NCBI RefSeq assembly: GCF_019393635.1
Contig: NC_057862.1
Coordinates: 481,062,669 to 481,126,668, forward strand
Direction of reading: 5' to 3'
Length of the DNA stretch: 64,000 nucleotides
Origin: Dromiciops gliroides
Lineage: Eukaryota; Chordata; Mammalia; Microbiotheria; Microbiotheriidae
The position numbers and the translations under genes were made by a program. Under the pieces are notes generated by a model. That model made no database searches. It saw only the letters and a program-made list of their open reading frames with translations, and was not told the DNA's origin. Of the stretch, positions 35,266 through 49,462 are shown piece by piece (the stretch's first letter is position 1; each line of letters opens with the position of its first letter).

Positions 35266-35490
35266 AATATGGTACTTAGTTTGCTGGGCTATTGTGATGA
35301 AAATTCTTTGTCAAGTTTAAGGTACTATATAAAAGTTATCTATTACTGTTGCAATAATCAACCTCATGGGTTCATTATAAGGAAATCTCTCATTAAAGTA
35401 CAATATAAATGTAGTTTACTATTTTAAAAAATGATGAGCAGGATACTATCAGAAAGACCTTGAGGGACCTGCATGAGTTGATGCAATAAA

Positions 35491-36130
35491 CTTCATATTT
35501 TGGTAAAGAGAAGATAGAATTTCAGGCAGGTATTCAGAAGGTCTATACAAATGTATACTAGATATAAAGTTTGGAATGCTGAGTCTTGTTTGACGAATAG
35601 TGAGTAATATCAATTACTTATACCATAGATTATATGTTACAGTGGCAGACATTGCATGGTTAAAAGAAATACTGGCTTTGGAATCAGGGGACCTAAATTC
35701 AAATCCTAGTTCAGAGGTCACATGTAGTGTTACCTCAGACAAGTTTGTGCTATATGCATTGTGATGCACCTTCTAGTCTGACAAGGTACTATTTTTGCTG
35801 TTCTTTTCTTTTTCCTCTCATGTGGATAAGGCTTAGAATTAGACTGTTGAGGGCTTTGAATATAAGGCTAAGGATTTTAGGGTTTTTTCATTAAACAATG
35901 AGCAATCATTAAATCTTTTAATCGGTAGACATACATGATTATATTTGAGCATCAGAATCATCAATATGACATTGTTACATGGATGGATTATATAGAGGAA
36001 GAGATAAAAGGGAAAGAGGTTCATTAGGAGCCTATGGAAGTAATATATTAGAAAGAGAAGGATTTAAAGTTCCAAGTTATTATCCATTTCTTTAAAAGTT
36101 GATTATCTTATTGTATATCTCTATAACTTT
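35491..36130. other. Unassigned sequence with MIR-like patch
   Basis: At 35,655-35,770 ('actggctttggaatcagggg', 'acctaaattcaaatccta', 'cctcagacaagtttgtgc') there is a sense MIR. The rest is unrecognised. Confidence 0.45.
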
Positions 36131-36134
36131 GAGA

Positions 36135-36480
36135 GGTGACATGGTATAACAATTTCCACATTGAATATTGTGAGAATCTAGATTCAAATCTTACCTCTGA
36201 TACATACTAGCACTGAGATCATCAACGGTTTACTGAACCTCTGTTAGCTTTAGTTTCTTTTTTTATGTGTGTGTGAGGCAATTGGGGTTAAGTGACTTGC
36301 CCAGGGTCACACAGCTAGTAAGTATTAAGTGTCTGAGGCTGGATTTGAACTCAGGTACTCCTGAATCCAGGGCCACTACTTTATCCACTGTGCCATCTAG
36401 CTGCCCAGCTTTAGTTTCTTGATTTGAAAACTAGTGATGACTATACATGTAGTGTTTATCTTACAATAAGATAATTTGTG
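36135..36480 (+). mobile_element. MIR/CORE-SINE copy split by a SINE
   Basis: The MIR runs from 'gtgacatggtataacaattt' through 'ctagattcaaatcttacctc' to 'gctttagtttctt', is split by the young SINE at 36,260-36,406, and resumes with 'gatttgaaaactagtgatga'. Confidence 0.65.
36260..36406 (-). mobile_element. WSINE1-type SINE, antisense
   Basis: A complete low-divergence copy flanked by a perfect 14-bp TSD AGCTTTAGTTTCTT (36,246-36,259 and 36,407-36,420). Its tail has a TG run in place of a plain T-run. Confidence 0.95.
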
Positions 36481-36730
36481 CTGATCTTTCCACAATACTT
36501 AAAGTTTTATAAAAAATTAAAGATATAATTTTATAGTTTATTAGTATCTATTTGTTTTATATCTTTCTTACCTTCATTTTAATGAAAGTAGGTATAATAT
36601 TTACACACTGAGATGAAAGAGCTTTTCAAAAGAATCAATTACTTATTTACATAAGTAGAATTTCCTATAATGTTATTCTTTTTATCTTGGTATCTTTGCT
36701 TTGACTTTTCTTAATTCCCCAAAGAATGAA

Positions 36731-36732
<2 letters not shown>

Positions 36733-36819
<87 letters not shown>

Positions 36820-36832
36820 TATACATATATAT
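36733..36832. repeat. (TA)n(CA)n microsatellite
   Basis: About 70 bp of perfect TA followed by ACAC units and mixed AT; likely highly polymorphic. Confidence 0.97.
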
Positions 36833-38429
36833 CTGTAACTCTTTTTCTATGATTATTATTATTATTTTAGGGTGGATTAGAATAAAGATTTATTGATAAT
36901 AAAATTTTCTGTTAATACTGTCCTATTTCCTAAAAGAACATATTTTCTTAAATCTTAAGTTAAAGAACAAAATAAGTAGCTCATTTTCCTTGCTGTTTTT
37001 TTAAATGACCTACATTTTATTAGGCCTGGAAGTTAGATGCAATTATTCAAGCCCTTTCAGGTTTTTTTTTTTTTAAAGTCATGTAGAATAAATGGAAGAT
37101 GTGGCAAATTAAATTTATAAGAGACATCATTTATAGGTTATTAATAATTAATTAGGCTAGCTAATAATAAATTAGCAGTGGTTTCTTTTTGTAACCAAAG
37201 ATGCAAATAGAAGTTCTGAGTCGTCTTAAATCACTATGCCTTCTGATAGATAATTCCCCTGGTAAGTGAAACTCAGCCCTGATTGGTGGACATTTAATGA
37301 TGAGTAGAGCTAAAAGTCATCAGCTCCTCTTGCTGAGAATGGGGCTTGATCATGAGACTCAACAATCTCTAGAAATCTGGGCAAGGGGAAATTATTTTCA
37401 TTTAGATCTCTCTGGCTATTTTTCTCTTTTATGAGCTGGTATCCCCTGAACGCTAATTGTGGGAATCAACGAAAGGGGGTTCCTCCCCCAGAAAAAGACT
37501 TGCTGTAACTGGATTCAATTTATACTTTACACAGAAATTAAGTTTTGTAGTTGGGTAGGTTTTCTTCCAGCACCCTAGTTAATGTGTTGAGGGCTAGGAA
37601 TAATCCCTTTACTCACCTATGCCCGCCAGAGACTGACTAACCTTTTCAGGAGTTGGGTCTTACCAGAAATAGGATCAAAACAGTGGGTTACAAAGAATGA
37701 TTATAATACTAATTTCTCTCAAAGAGTTGTCTCAGGACTGGAGAAAGACAAATTTCCCAGTCTTAAAAGAAGGAAAGATAAGGGAACCTTCAGACTATTG
37801 ACAAATGAGCTTGCTGTTCATTCCTAAAAGTTTCCAAATATATTAATAAACATCTATAAAAGAAAATGATCACCATTCTAGTTCAGCTTTGTCAGAATAA
37901 GTCCTTTGCACTCAAAGTCTTTTGCACTTCTATTCTATTGGTATGTATGCCACTCTTGAAAATAATTAAGGATGATTCAAGAAAAGTGATTAAACTCTTC
38001 ATACCTTTACTGAGCATATTAGCAAGGAAATTTTAAAGGGATATGTCAACAAATTATTAATAGGAACAGATTTTGTGCTAGAAAAAAATTGAAACTCTTT
38101 GGGTGCCTATAAATTCAGGAATGGCTAAACTAATTTTGGTATCTGAATGAATAAGCATGTAGATGCTAGATGCTAGATACATAGGTGATAGATACATAGA
38201 TATAAAGATAGGTACTTGATAGATAGATGAGAGATCACTTATGCTGTACCACAAAATGATTTAAGTTTCAAGATAAAAATTCAAAAGCAAAGAATTACTC
38301 TTCACATGTTTTATATTCTGAAAGATAAACCACATACATATAAGAATGGTAGCCAAAAGTGGGGCGGGAAATTGCTTAGAAATCTTATGGTCATAGAAGC
38401 AAACTGATTAGGGAATAAAACACTCCAAT
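36833..38429. other. Unassigned sequence, one LTR-like stretch
   Basis: No gene seen. About 37,255-37,700 has moderate GC, a reverse CCAAT motif ('ccctgattggtggac') and no resemblance to L1/SINE sequence; it might be an LTR, but no ends, TSD or polyadenylation signal are clear. A GATA-rich patch is at 38,160-38,230. Confidence 0.35.
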
Positions 38430-38445
38430 AAAACAGGAGGTTACT

Positions 38446-39118
38446 TAAAAGATCTAGCAGCTTCTACATTAAAGGACCAGTGGGCATGGAATATTGATAT
38501 TCTGTAGGGCAAAGGAATTGGGATTACAGACAAAAATGACCTACCTAGTAAAAATGACTATAATCTTTCAGGTGAAAAATGGGACTTCAATGAAAAAGAT
38601 CACTTTCAGGCACTCAAGATGAAAAGACCTGAACTGAATAGATAATTTGACTTTCAGATATAAAACCCTAGAGAAGCATAAAAAGGTAAACAGGAAAAAG
38701 AAGTGATAAGAAAGGATAAAAGGTTAAAATGTTTACATTCCTACATGGTAAGATGATACTTTAACTCATAAGAACTTTCTCAGTATTGGGGCAGCTGAAA
38801 AGAATAAATTGAGACAGAGGGCACAGGTAGGAATTTATTATTAAGGGATGATATCATTAAATCATTCATTTTTTTGTTTTCAGTTTTTTTTTTATGAGGA
38901 AGTCATGGTGAGGTGTCTTGCCCAGGGTCATGCAGATAATGAGTGTCTTGTGTCTGAGGCCAGACTTGGGCTTGGTTCCTCCTGGGTCCAGTGTGGGTGC
39001 TTTGTCCACTGTGTTATCTATTTACCCCATGATGACAATTTAAAAATAAAATTAAGTGGTGAGAGGATTGCAAAGATAGAAAGAGAAAGGGAGAGGTGGA
39101 ATTAAGTAAAGTATCTTA
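38446..39118 (+). mobile_element. HAL1, left part (5' truncated)
   Basis: It begins inside ORF1 ('agcagcttctacattaaagg', compare 34,050) and runs to 'agtaaagtatctta'. It is preceded by AAAACAGGAGGTTACT (38,430-38,445), repeated exactly after the right part at 46,368-46,383: a 16-bp TSD for the whole HAL1. The L1 at 39,119-45,425 splits it. Confidence 0.9.
38872..39028 (-). mobile_element. Embedded antisense SINE in HAL1
   Basis: Diverged: 'aggtgtcttgcccagggtca', 'gtgtctgaggccagacttgg', 'ctgtgttatctatttacccc'. It occupies the same point of the HAL1 body as those at 31,535 and 34,457. Confidence 0.82.
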
Positions 39119-39167
39119 TTATTCATTCATTCATTCATTCATTCATTCATTCATTCATTCATTCATT
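39119..39167 (-). repeat. (AATG)n tail of the L1
   Basis: About 12 ATTC units on the plus strand, lying exactly between the L1 3' UTR and the TSD; this is the L1 tail in place of poly(A). Confidence 0.92.
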
Positions 39168-39271
39168 TATTTTACTTTTCAACACTTGTTTAGATAAGAT
39201 TTACAATTTCAAATTTTTCTTCCTGCCTCCCTCCCCCCACCCCAGACAGCAGGTAATCTGATATAGGTTTT

Positions 39272-39410
39272 ATATATATAATACATATATATCTCTATAT
39301 ATCTATATCTATATCTATATATACACACATACATAATACATATATACATATATACATATATATACATATATCTCTATCTCTATCTCTATCTCTATATCTA
39401 TAATAACATC
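39272..39410. repeat. TA/TATC-rich array in L1 3' UTR
   Basis: TA, TATC and TACA units just inside the conserved 'cagacagcaggtaatctgat'. The L1 at 60.4 kb has a different-length TA/GATA array at the same point (60,570-60,625). Confidence 0.88.
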
Positions 39411-39639
39411 AAACATATTTCTGCATTAGTCATGTTATATGAGAAGAATCAGACCAAAAAGGAAAAACCTCAAAAAAGAACAACAGCACCATAAACAAAA
39501 GAAATAATGTGGTCCAATCAGGGTCCATATTCCACAATTCCTTTTTTTTTCTGGATTTGGAGAGCCTTTTCCATCATGAGTCCTTTGGAAATTTCTTTTA
39601 CTGTTGGGTTGGTGAGAAGAATCTAGTCTATCACAGTTG

Positions 39640-43200
<3,561 letters not shown>

Positions 43201-43769
43201 CCCCCCTTCTTTCACCCTGTTCCTTCTCAGTAATGTCTTGCTTCTTACCCCTGCCTCCCCTAATCTGCCCTCCCTTTTTATCACCCCCTCCCTTTTCTTT
43301 ACCCTTTTCTCTGTTGCTTTTGCCCTCCCTTCTATCAGTCCCCCCTTTCTCCTTACCCTTTTACTTCCCTCAAGAATAAGCTCTGTTTCTTTATCCAAAT
43401 GAACGTATATGTTATTCCCTCTTTGAATCAAATCTAGTGAGAATAGTGTTGAAACAATGTTTGCCCCTCCCTTCTTTCCCTCTATTTTATTAGGTTTTTT
43501 TTCACCTCTTCTTACAATGTACTTCACCTCATTCCACCTCCCCTTTCTTCTTCTCCCCATAAATTCCCTTTTTAAGACCTTAATTTTCTTGATATCATTA
43601 CATCAAAGACAATTTATATTTATACCTTCTGTGTATAATCCTTCTGTCTGCCCCAATACATATACCATTCTCAAGACTCATATGCATTATCTTCCCATGT
43701 AGGGATGTAAATAGTTTAACCTTATTGAATAATTCCCCCCCCCCCGTTTACCTTTTAAAACATCTTGAG

Positions 43770-44804
43770 TCTTGTATGTTAAGGTTGAATTTTCTATTCA
43801 TATCTGGTCTTTTCATCAGGAAACCTTGAAAGTCCCCAATGTCATTAAATGTTCATCTTTTCCCCTGAAAGAAAATGCTCAGTTTTTCTGGGTAATAGAT
43901 TCTTGGCTGCAATCCAAGCTCTTTTGCCATGTGGAATATCATATTCCAAGCCTTGTGATCCTTTAATGCTGAAGCTGGCAGGTCCTGAGCAATCCTGACT
44001 GTGGCTCCATGATATTTAAATTGCTTCTTTCTGGCTGCTTAGAGTATTTTCTTCTTCACCTGATAATTCTGGAATTTGGTTACAGCATTCCTTGGAGTTT
44101 TCCTTTTTGGGGTCTCTTTCAGGAGTTGATTAGTATATTCTTTCAATGACGATTTTATCCTCTGATTTTATAATATCAGGGCTGTTCTCCTTAATAATTT
44201 CCTGGAATATGGTGTCTAGACCATTTTTCTGATCATGGCTTTCAGGCAGTCCAATAATTTTCAAATTATCTCTCCTAGATCTGTTTTCCAGTTCAGTTTT
44301 CTTTCCAATGAGGTATTTCACATTTTTTTTCTATTTTTTCTTTCTTTTGATGCTGCTTGACTGATTCCTGGTGTCTCATGGCTTCATTATCTTCCAACTG
44401 TCCAATTTTAATTTTTAAAGTATTGTTTTCTTCAGTGACATGATATGTTCTTTTTTTCCATTTGGCCAGATGACTTTTTTCAGGAATTGTTTTCTTCAGT
44501 CAATCTGTGCTTCCTTTTCTAAACTGCTGATTCTTTGTGCTTCCTTTTCCAAGCTGTTGATTCTTTTTTCATAATTTTCTTGTGTTGCTTTCATATTTCT
44601 CCCCATTTCTCTCAATTGATTTTTAAAATACTTTTTGAGTCCTTCCAAGAAGACTTTTTGTTCTTGAGACCAATTCATCATCCCTCTTATGGTTTTACAT
44701 GTAGGTAATTTGGGAGTATTTTCCTCATCTGTGTTTGTGTTTGCCTCTTCCTTGTTGATACAGAAGCTCTCAATGATGAGAGCTCTTTTTTGTTTCTTAC
44801 TCAT
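43770..44804 (-). pseudogene. L1 ORF1 remnant (RNA-binding chaperone)
   Basis: ORF1 encodes the trimeric RNA-binding protein that coats L1 RNA. The minus strand opens at 44,804 with MSKKQKRALIIESFCINKEE, then a coiled-coil-like lysine/glutamate stretch (MNWSQEQKVFLEGLKKYFKN ... RINSLEKEAQRISSLEKEAQ). After a frame break the conserved core LENRSRRDNLKIIGLPESHD and FQEIIKENSPDI follow (44,130-44,321). The C-terminal part runs to about 43,770. A small internal duplication of the 'SSLEKEAQ' repeat is visible around 44,510-44,570. Stops and shifts separate the pieces. Confidence 0.88.
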
Positions 44805-45365
44805 ACTTCAGCTTTTTTTTTTTTAAGTTGAGGCTTGCTCTGGGGGTACCAGGACCCCTGTTTCAAACTTCTTGTGATGGGGTATGTGGACTGTGTCACT
44901 GGCTTTCTACACTGAGGTCTCTATTGCTTATGGATATCTCCCTGTCCTGGTCCTGCTAGCTGCATGTTGGGATTGGTAGGCCTGGTAGTGCCTGTCCTAT
45001 GGGTGGCTGTTCAGCTGGCAATCTGCCCTCCCCATCAGTGCAGGTGGGTTTTGCCACTATCCTGTTGTGCCACCAGCTTGTTGAGTCAGGATCCAGGGGC
45101 CTCAGTTGCTTGGCTGTGGCTCGCAGCTTCCTGCTGACTTGCCCTGAACCTCTCTGGGCTGCACCTCCCTTTTTCCACAGTGAGACTGACCTTTCCTGAA
45201 GTCTTCTAAATTATCTCTGGTTCAAAGACTGTGTCTCTCTTTGTCTTTGCAGGTTCTATAGTTTCAGAATCTGTCTAGAGGCTTGATTTAATGTTCTTTT
45301 TGAGGGAACAGAAGGAGAGCTTAAGCAATTTGCTGGCTACTCTCTGCCATCTTGGCTCTACCTCC

Positions 45366-45412
45366 TATAGTGCCTTTTAGCAAGATTTATTTTTCTTCCT
45401 TATCTTTTTTTA
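45366..45412 (-). mobile_element. Extra L1 ORF2 piece at the L1 5' end
   Basis: The stretch antisense to 'cttgctaaaaggcactata' matches the ORF2 interior at 42,871-42,912 and 63,656-63,700, in the same orientation as the L1. It lies upstream of the 5' UTR but inside the 12-bp TSD. Confidence 0.75.
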
Positions 45413-45960
45413 AAAAAAATACTTTTAAAGTATCTTACACAAAAGCAGCAAGAATAAGCTTGTGGAATAGAGGGGAAGATGAGAGAGGACGGGGAGTGAA
45501 TGAACTGTACTCTCATCAGAATGGGTATAGTAATATATCTTGCCCTTTTGGAAAGTGGGATGGGAAGGGGATAAAGAGAGAAGAGTGCAGGAAGGGAGGT
45601 CAGATTGGGGAGGGCAGTTGGAAGCTAAACACTTTTGAGAAGGGAAAAGTTAAAAGAAGTTAGAAAAAAAAGAGTAACTATCATGGGGAGCAAATAGGAT
45701 GGATCGAAACAGTAATAGAAACTGGGGAAAATTGAAGCAGAGGAAAGAGCAATGTAAGTTGAGGATGACAATGATGAAGATGACGATGATGGTGATGATG
45801 GTACTTTGCTGTGCTATAGTGAAGAAAATTCTTTTTCAGGTATAAGCTACTATATAAATGTTAGCTAATTATTGTTGTTGCAATAATCAACTTCATGGGT
45901 GTTTTGTAAGGAAATCTCCCTTTAAAGTACTATATAAATGTAGTTTACTATTTTAAAAAA

Positions 45961-46109
45961 TGGGGAGCAGCTAGGTGGCACAGTTGATAAAGCATAGGCC
46001 CTGGATTCAGGAGTACCTAAGTTCAAATCTGGCCTCAGACACTTGACACTTAATAGCTGCGTGACTCTGAGAAAGTCACTTAACCCACATAGCCCCACCA
46101 AAAAAAAAG
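45961..46109 (+). mobile_element. WSINE1-type SINE inside HAL1
   Basis: A sense copy with A-tail. The uninterrupted HAL1 at 35,425-35,450 ('aaaaaatgatgagcaggata') shows the empty site. Moderately diverged. Confidence 0.92.
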
Positions 46110-46304
46110 AGTAGGATGTTATCAGAAAAGCCTGGAAAGTCTTACATGAGTTTATGCAAATTTAAATGTATTGAATAAAAAATAACAGCAAAAATGTAAG
46201 ATGATCTGCTGCGAATGACTTAGTTATTTTCAGTAATGCAATGATCCAAGACAACTCTGAAGGACTTATGAAAAATGAAATCCATCTACAGAGAAAGAAC
46301 TTAT

Positions 46305-46306
<2 letters not shown>

Positions 46307-46367
<61 letters not shown>
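46307..46367. repeat. (TA)n, tail of HAL1
   Basis: About 30 TA units between the HAL1 3' sequence and its TSD. Confidence 0.95.
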
Positions 46368-46373
<6 letters not shown>

Positions 46374-46383
46374 GGAGGTTACT

Positions 46384-47034
46384 GGAAAGGTTAGGCTAGG
46401 GGAAGGGGTACCCATACTTTACATCTATATATATTTATTCACAGTGTCATTACTGGAAATATGTGGCCAGGGAATATGAAACAGAATTAAGAATTGTCTG
46501 AAATGATAGTACATTTGTGGCATTCACCACAGTCCATGGGTCAGAAGTTCTGGACATGGAAGGATTAAATCTTCATGGGCATAATTCAAGGTACAGAGTG
46601 GGTAAAGAAAGAATGGGTAGGAAGTAGTGAGGAGACACATGAATATAACTGAAGATTATTGTACCATAAAAAGAATTAGTATGAGAAGCTTGGAAAGTAT
46701 GGTATAGTATGAACTAATGAAGGAAAAAGAAGAAATATGCAAGTCCGATCAATTCAAGAAGCATCTATTAAACACTCACTATGTACTATGTATTAAACAC
46801 TTACTATATTAATCACATATTATGTACATTGTTCAATACTAGGGATAGTTTATTTTCATTTTAGGGAATAAAATAAAAATGTCCATAACAGTACAACAAA
46901 AAAGATCATTGTATATGAAATGGCAAATCTACTATTGACAACTTGCTATTCCTTTCAACTATACAACTAAATTCTTATGTAAATATCTCTTTTTCTATTC
47001 CCCACTCTAGAGATAGCTACCATTGCAAATAAAT
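46384..47034. other. Unassigned sequence, old repeat patch
   Basis: No gene recognised. At 46,745-46,850 repeated 'attaaacactcactatgtac' units resemble the old repeat at 16,613. The stretch right of 46,384 is the original target DNA of the HAL1. Confidence 0.4.
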
Positions 47035-47215
47035 AGGTTTTTCTGTAGTATTCCATCACAATCATATAGCAAAGCTTGTTTAACCAATCCACAATTGATG
47101 GGCATCCCTGCAATTTCTATTTCTTTGCCACCACAAAGAGAGCTGCTATAAACATTTTATAACATAGGCTCTTTCTTTTACCTCTAATCATCTTTAGATA
47201 ATACTCAATACTAAG
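47035..47215 (-). mobile_element. L1 ORF2 C-terminal fragment, antisense
   Basis: 'gtattccatcacaatcatat', 'ccacaattgatgggcatccc' and 'ctttgccaccacaaagagag' match the L1 sequence at 39,770-39,910, with more divergence. Confidence 0.82.
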
Positions 47216-48985
47216 CCCCCCCCCCCCAAAAAAAAGAAGGCCCTGCTCTGAAGGACTTCACAAACTTAAACAAGAAAAAAATAACTTTTTGCACCTTTGA
47301 GCTATTCAAAAGTAGAAGAGAATTCTGTAGAAAGTCATCAGACAAGCTGGATGACAACTTGTTGAGTACAATACAAAAGATATTCTTTTCTGGGCATAAG
47401 TTGGCTTTGATGGCACCTGTGGCCCAGTTCTGCTCTAATATTCTATTCCAGGATAATTTCTGGGACCCATTTCAATAACAATTATTTATGGAATAACTAC
47501 TGAGTGCAAAGCTGTAAGAGCTAAAAAAAAAAGAAATAATCCTAGCCCTCAAAGTATATAGTCCACTTGAAGAGATGAATCAGGCTCCTAGATCACTGTT
47601 ATAAATCATAGAATCATAAACTGTCCAATCCAATCTATTTCTTTCATTTTATAGAAGAAAATGAGTGTGACAAAGATCATATAGCTAGTACGTTGTCATG
47701 CCAAGATTTGAACACCAAGTCTCATGGCTCCCAATAAAACTTTCTTTCCTCAATGGAACAATGTCCATAAAAAAATAAAAAGAGGCACAGGCACAGTTTT
47801 ACCTTGCTTCAAAAGAAGAAAATTTCATTAAAGAAAAAAAATAGTGCATGTGTTTTTCCTCTTTAAATTAAGAAAACTTATGTACCTCCCATGTCCCATG
47901 CAGCATGAATGAGGAGACATAAATAATACATATCAAAGTGCCTGCTCTCATAATCTATTAACAATAGAACAGATACAAAAAATATACAAGGATGTGATAA
48001 GTTCAACAGAGAGTTCCAGAAAAGCTGCTATATGAAACAGATGAAGGGTAGATCATTGCTTGATATAGTGGTGGGTCAGGGATGAAGAGGAGAGACAGAG
48101 TGAGGGAAATCTTTTATGGCATTGTTTCCTAATTACTTTGTATGTGGATGACATTTCTTCATGAGCAAATTACCTCTTAAGGGCAGAAGCCATGCTGGGT
48201 ATAATGTTACTCCCTTGGAATGCTTAATTGAGTTCTAAGCACATGCATTAAAATGCGTAGCTTCTGTTAGCTCATCATTTTGAGGAAGACAGAGTGGGAA
48301 AAGTCTCTGTCCCAAAGCATATTGCCTATCTCAGCCCCTCTCAACCAGTAGCATAATTGTCTGTTATTCTGGGAAACCATGCTGGAGGCAGGACATAAAG
48401 GAAGGTCTTACTCCCCCCAAGTTGAGTATCCAATCCATTATATCATATCAACACTTTCAAGGTAAATTTAAATTAAATGAGGTAACTGTAATGTGCTTAG
48501 CACAGTTCCCTGCATATATTAAGCTCTATAGACATGATAATGATTATTATTAGATTTTGTTATTTAATAATCATTTATGTTGAATATGGGGGACTCAGCT
48601 ACCTCTCTTGTCTTTTATACTATCTACATTTATTACCCAATCCAATTTCAAAAGGCTTTTATCCCTTTAGCCTATGGATATTCTCCTGCCTCAATGAATT
48701 TAGTTACTGGCTTTCTCTTTTTCCATCTCACACCTTCATACTAGAGGAACTGATGCTTTTTCAAATACCTTTCTTTTCTAGGTCTATTAGTTCTAGTCTA
48801 CTCAGTTCCCACAAACTGCTCCTCAACTCCAATTCAGCTATATACAGAAGTAGGAATTTTCTTGATTTTGACATTACCCACAAAGATACCAGTTGCACAT
48901 TCCTTAATTCTGAAATTCCTTTTTTTCTGATCATAATCATTAATAATTCCATATTTCTTATACTTTACAGCCCCTAACCTTATTC
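47216..48985. other. Old repeat debris, no gene seen
   Basis: Recognisable patches: the old repeat of 16,613 type at about 47,470-47,580 ('actgagtgcaaagctgtaag', 'ctagccctcaaagtatatag') and again about 47,895-47,990; an antisense MIR at 47,600-47,730 ('cattttatagaagaaaatga', 'gatttgaacaccaagtctca'); a MIR 3' end at 48,455-48,555; and L2-like pyrimidine-rich sequence at 48,590-48,980. The 147-codon frame at 48,534-48,977 runs through this debris and has no domain. Confidence 0.42.
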
Positions 48986-49141
48986 TGCATTTTCTGTATG
49001 TCCTGCAAAGATGGCAGGGTGAGGAAGCAACCCTCTGGATCTCTCCCAAATTTCCCCTCCAAACCAATTTAAAACTGTATTTGAATCATTTCAGGATCAG
49101 GGAAGCAGCGCCTTAAAAAGGACTTTAAAAAGTAAATTAGA

Positions 49142-49285
49142 GGGGCAGCTAGGTGGCACAGTGGATAAAGCACCAGCCCTGGATTCAGGAGTACCTGATT
49201 TCAAATCCAGCCTCAGTCAGATACTTGACACTTACTAGCTGTGTGACCCTGGGCAAGTCACGTAACCCTCATTGCCCCACAAAAA
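49142..49285 (+). mobile_element. WSINE1-type SINE, first of a twin pair
   Basis: Complete sense copy. The repeat AAAAGTAAATTAGAG lies before it (about 49,127-49,141) and after it (49,286-49,300). It contains a 4-5 bp internal duplication ('cagtcagatac'). Confidence 0.93.
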
Positions 49286-49300
49286 AAAAGTAAATTAGAG

Positions 49301-49462
49301 GGGCAGCTAGGTGGCACAGTGGGTAGAGCACCAGCCCTGAAGTCAGGAAGACCTGAGTTCAAATCTGACCTCAGACACTTAATACTTACTAGCTGTGTGA
49401 CCCTGAGTAAGTCACTTAACCATCATAGCCCTGCCCCCTTGCCAAAAACATAAAATAACCCC
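49301..49462 (+). mobile_element. WSINE1-type SINE, second of a twin pair
   Basis: Complete sense copy right after the second AAAAGTAAATTAGAG. A third copy of the repeat, AAAAAGTAAATTAGA, follows at 49,463-49,478. Its tail is C-rich and irregular ('ccctgcccccttgcc'). Confidence 0.93.

Larger units (their letters stand above)
32513..35490 (+). mobile_element. HAL1, nearly full length, ORF1 broken
   Basis: It starts within the 5' UTR ('tttaacacagttacccc', shared with 23,935). ORF1 begins at 33,151 and the first 96 codons are open, including MNWSQAIEALKKDFEYKLRK and a lysine/glutamate-rich coiled-coil-like stretch, before a stop. The conserved 'aaaatagatccaggagagat' block is at about 33,584. 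ORF1 is then cut by a SINE at 33,664. Downstream come an embedded antisense SINE (34,457-34,594), a GAT-rich run and a 3' region ending near 35,490. Confidence 0.85.
45438..46367 (+). mobile_element. HAL1, right part, with SINE and (TA)n tail
   Basis: It continues the HAL1 from 39,118 ('cacaaaagcagcaagaataa', compare 34,685). It contains the GAT run (45,765-45,800), the 'ctactatataaatgttagct' segment, a SINE (45,961-46,109) and the L1-like 3' region 'gagaaagaacttatggta'. It ends in a (TA)n run that abuts the second TSD copy at 46,368. Confidence 0.9.

Noticed and set aside
37255..37700. Moderate-GC stretch as a further LTR or an exon cluster
   Set aside because: A single reverse CCAAT motif is not enough; no inverted ends, TSD, polyadenylation signal or reading frame supports it.
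48534..48977. 147-codon hydrophobic-looking frame
   Set aside because: Pyrimidine-rich L2-like debris gives Leu/Ser/Phe-rich frames; no motif, no conserved start, no neighbouring exons.
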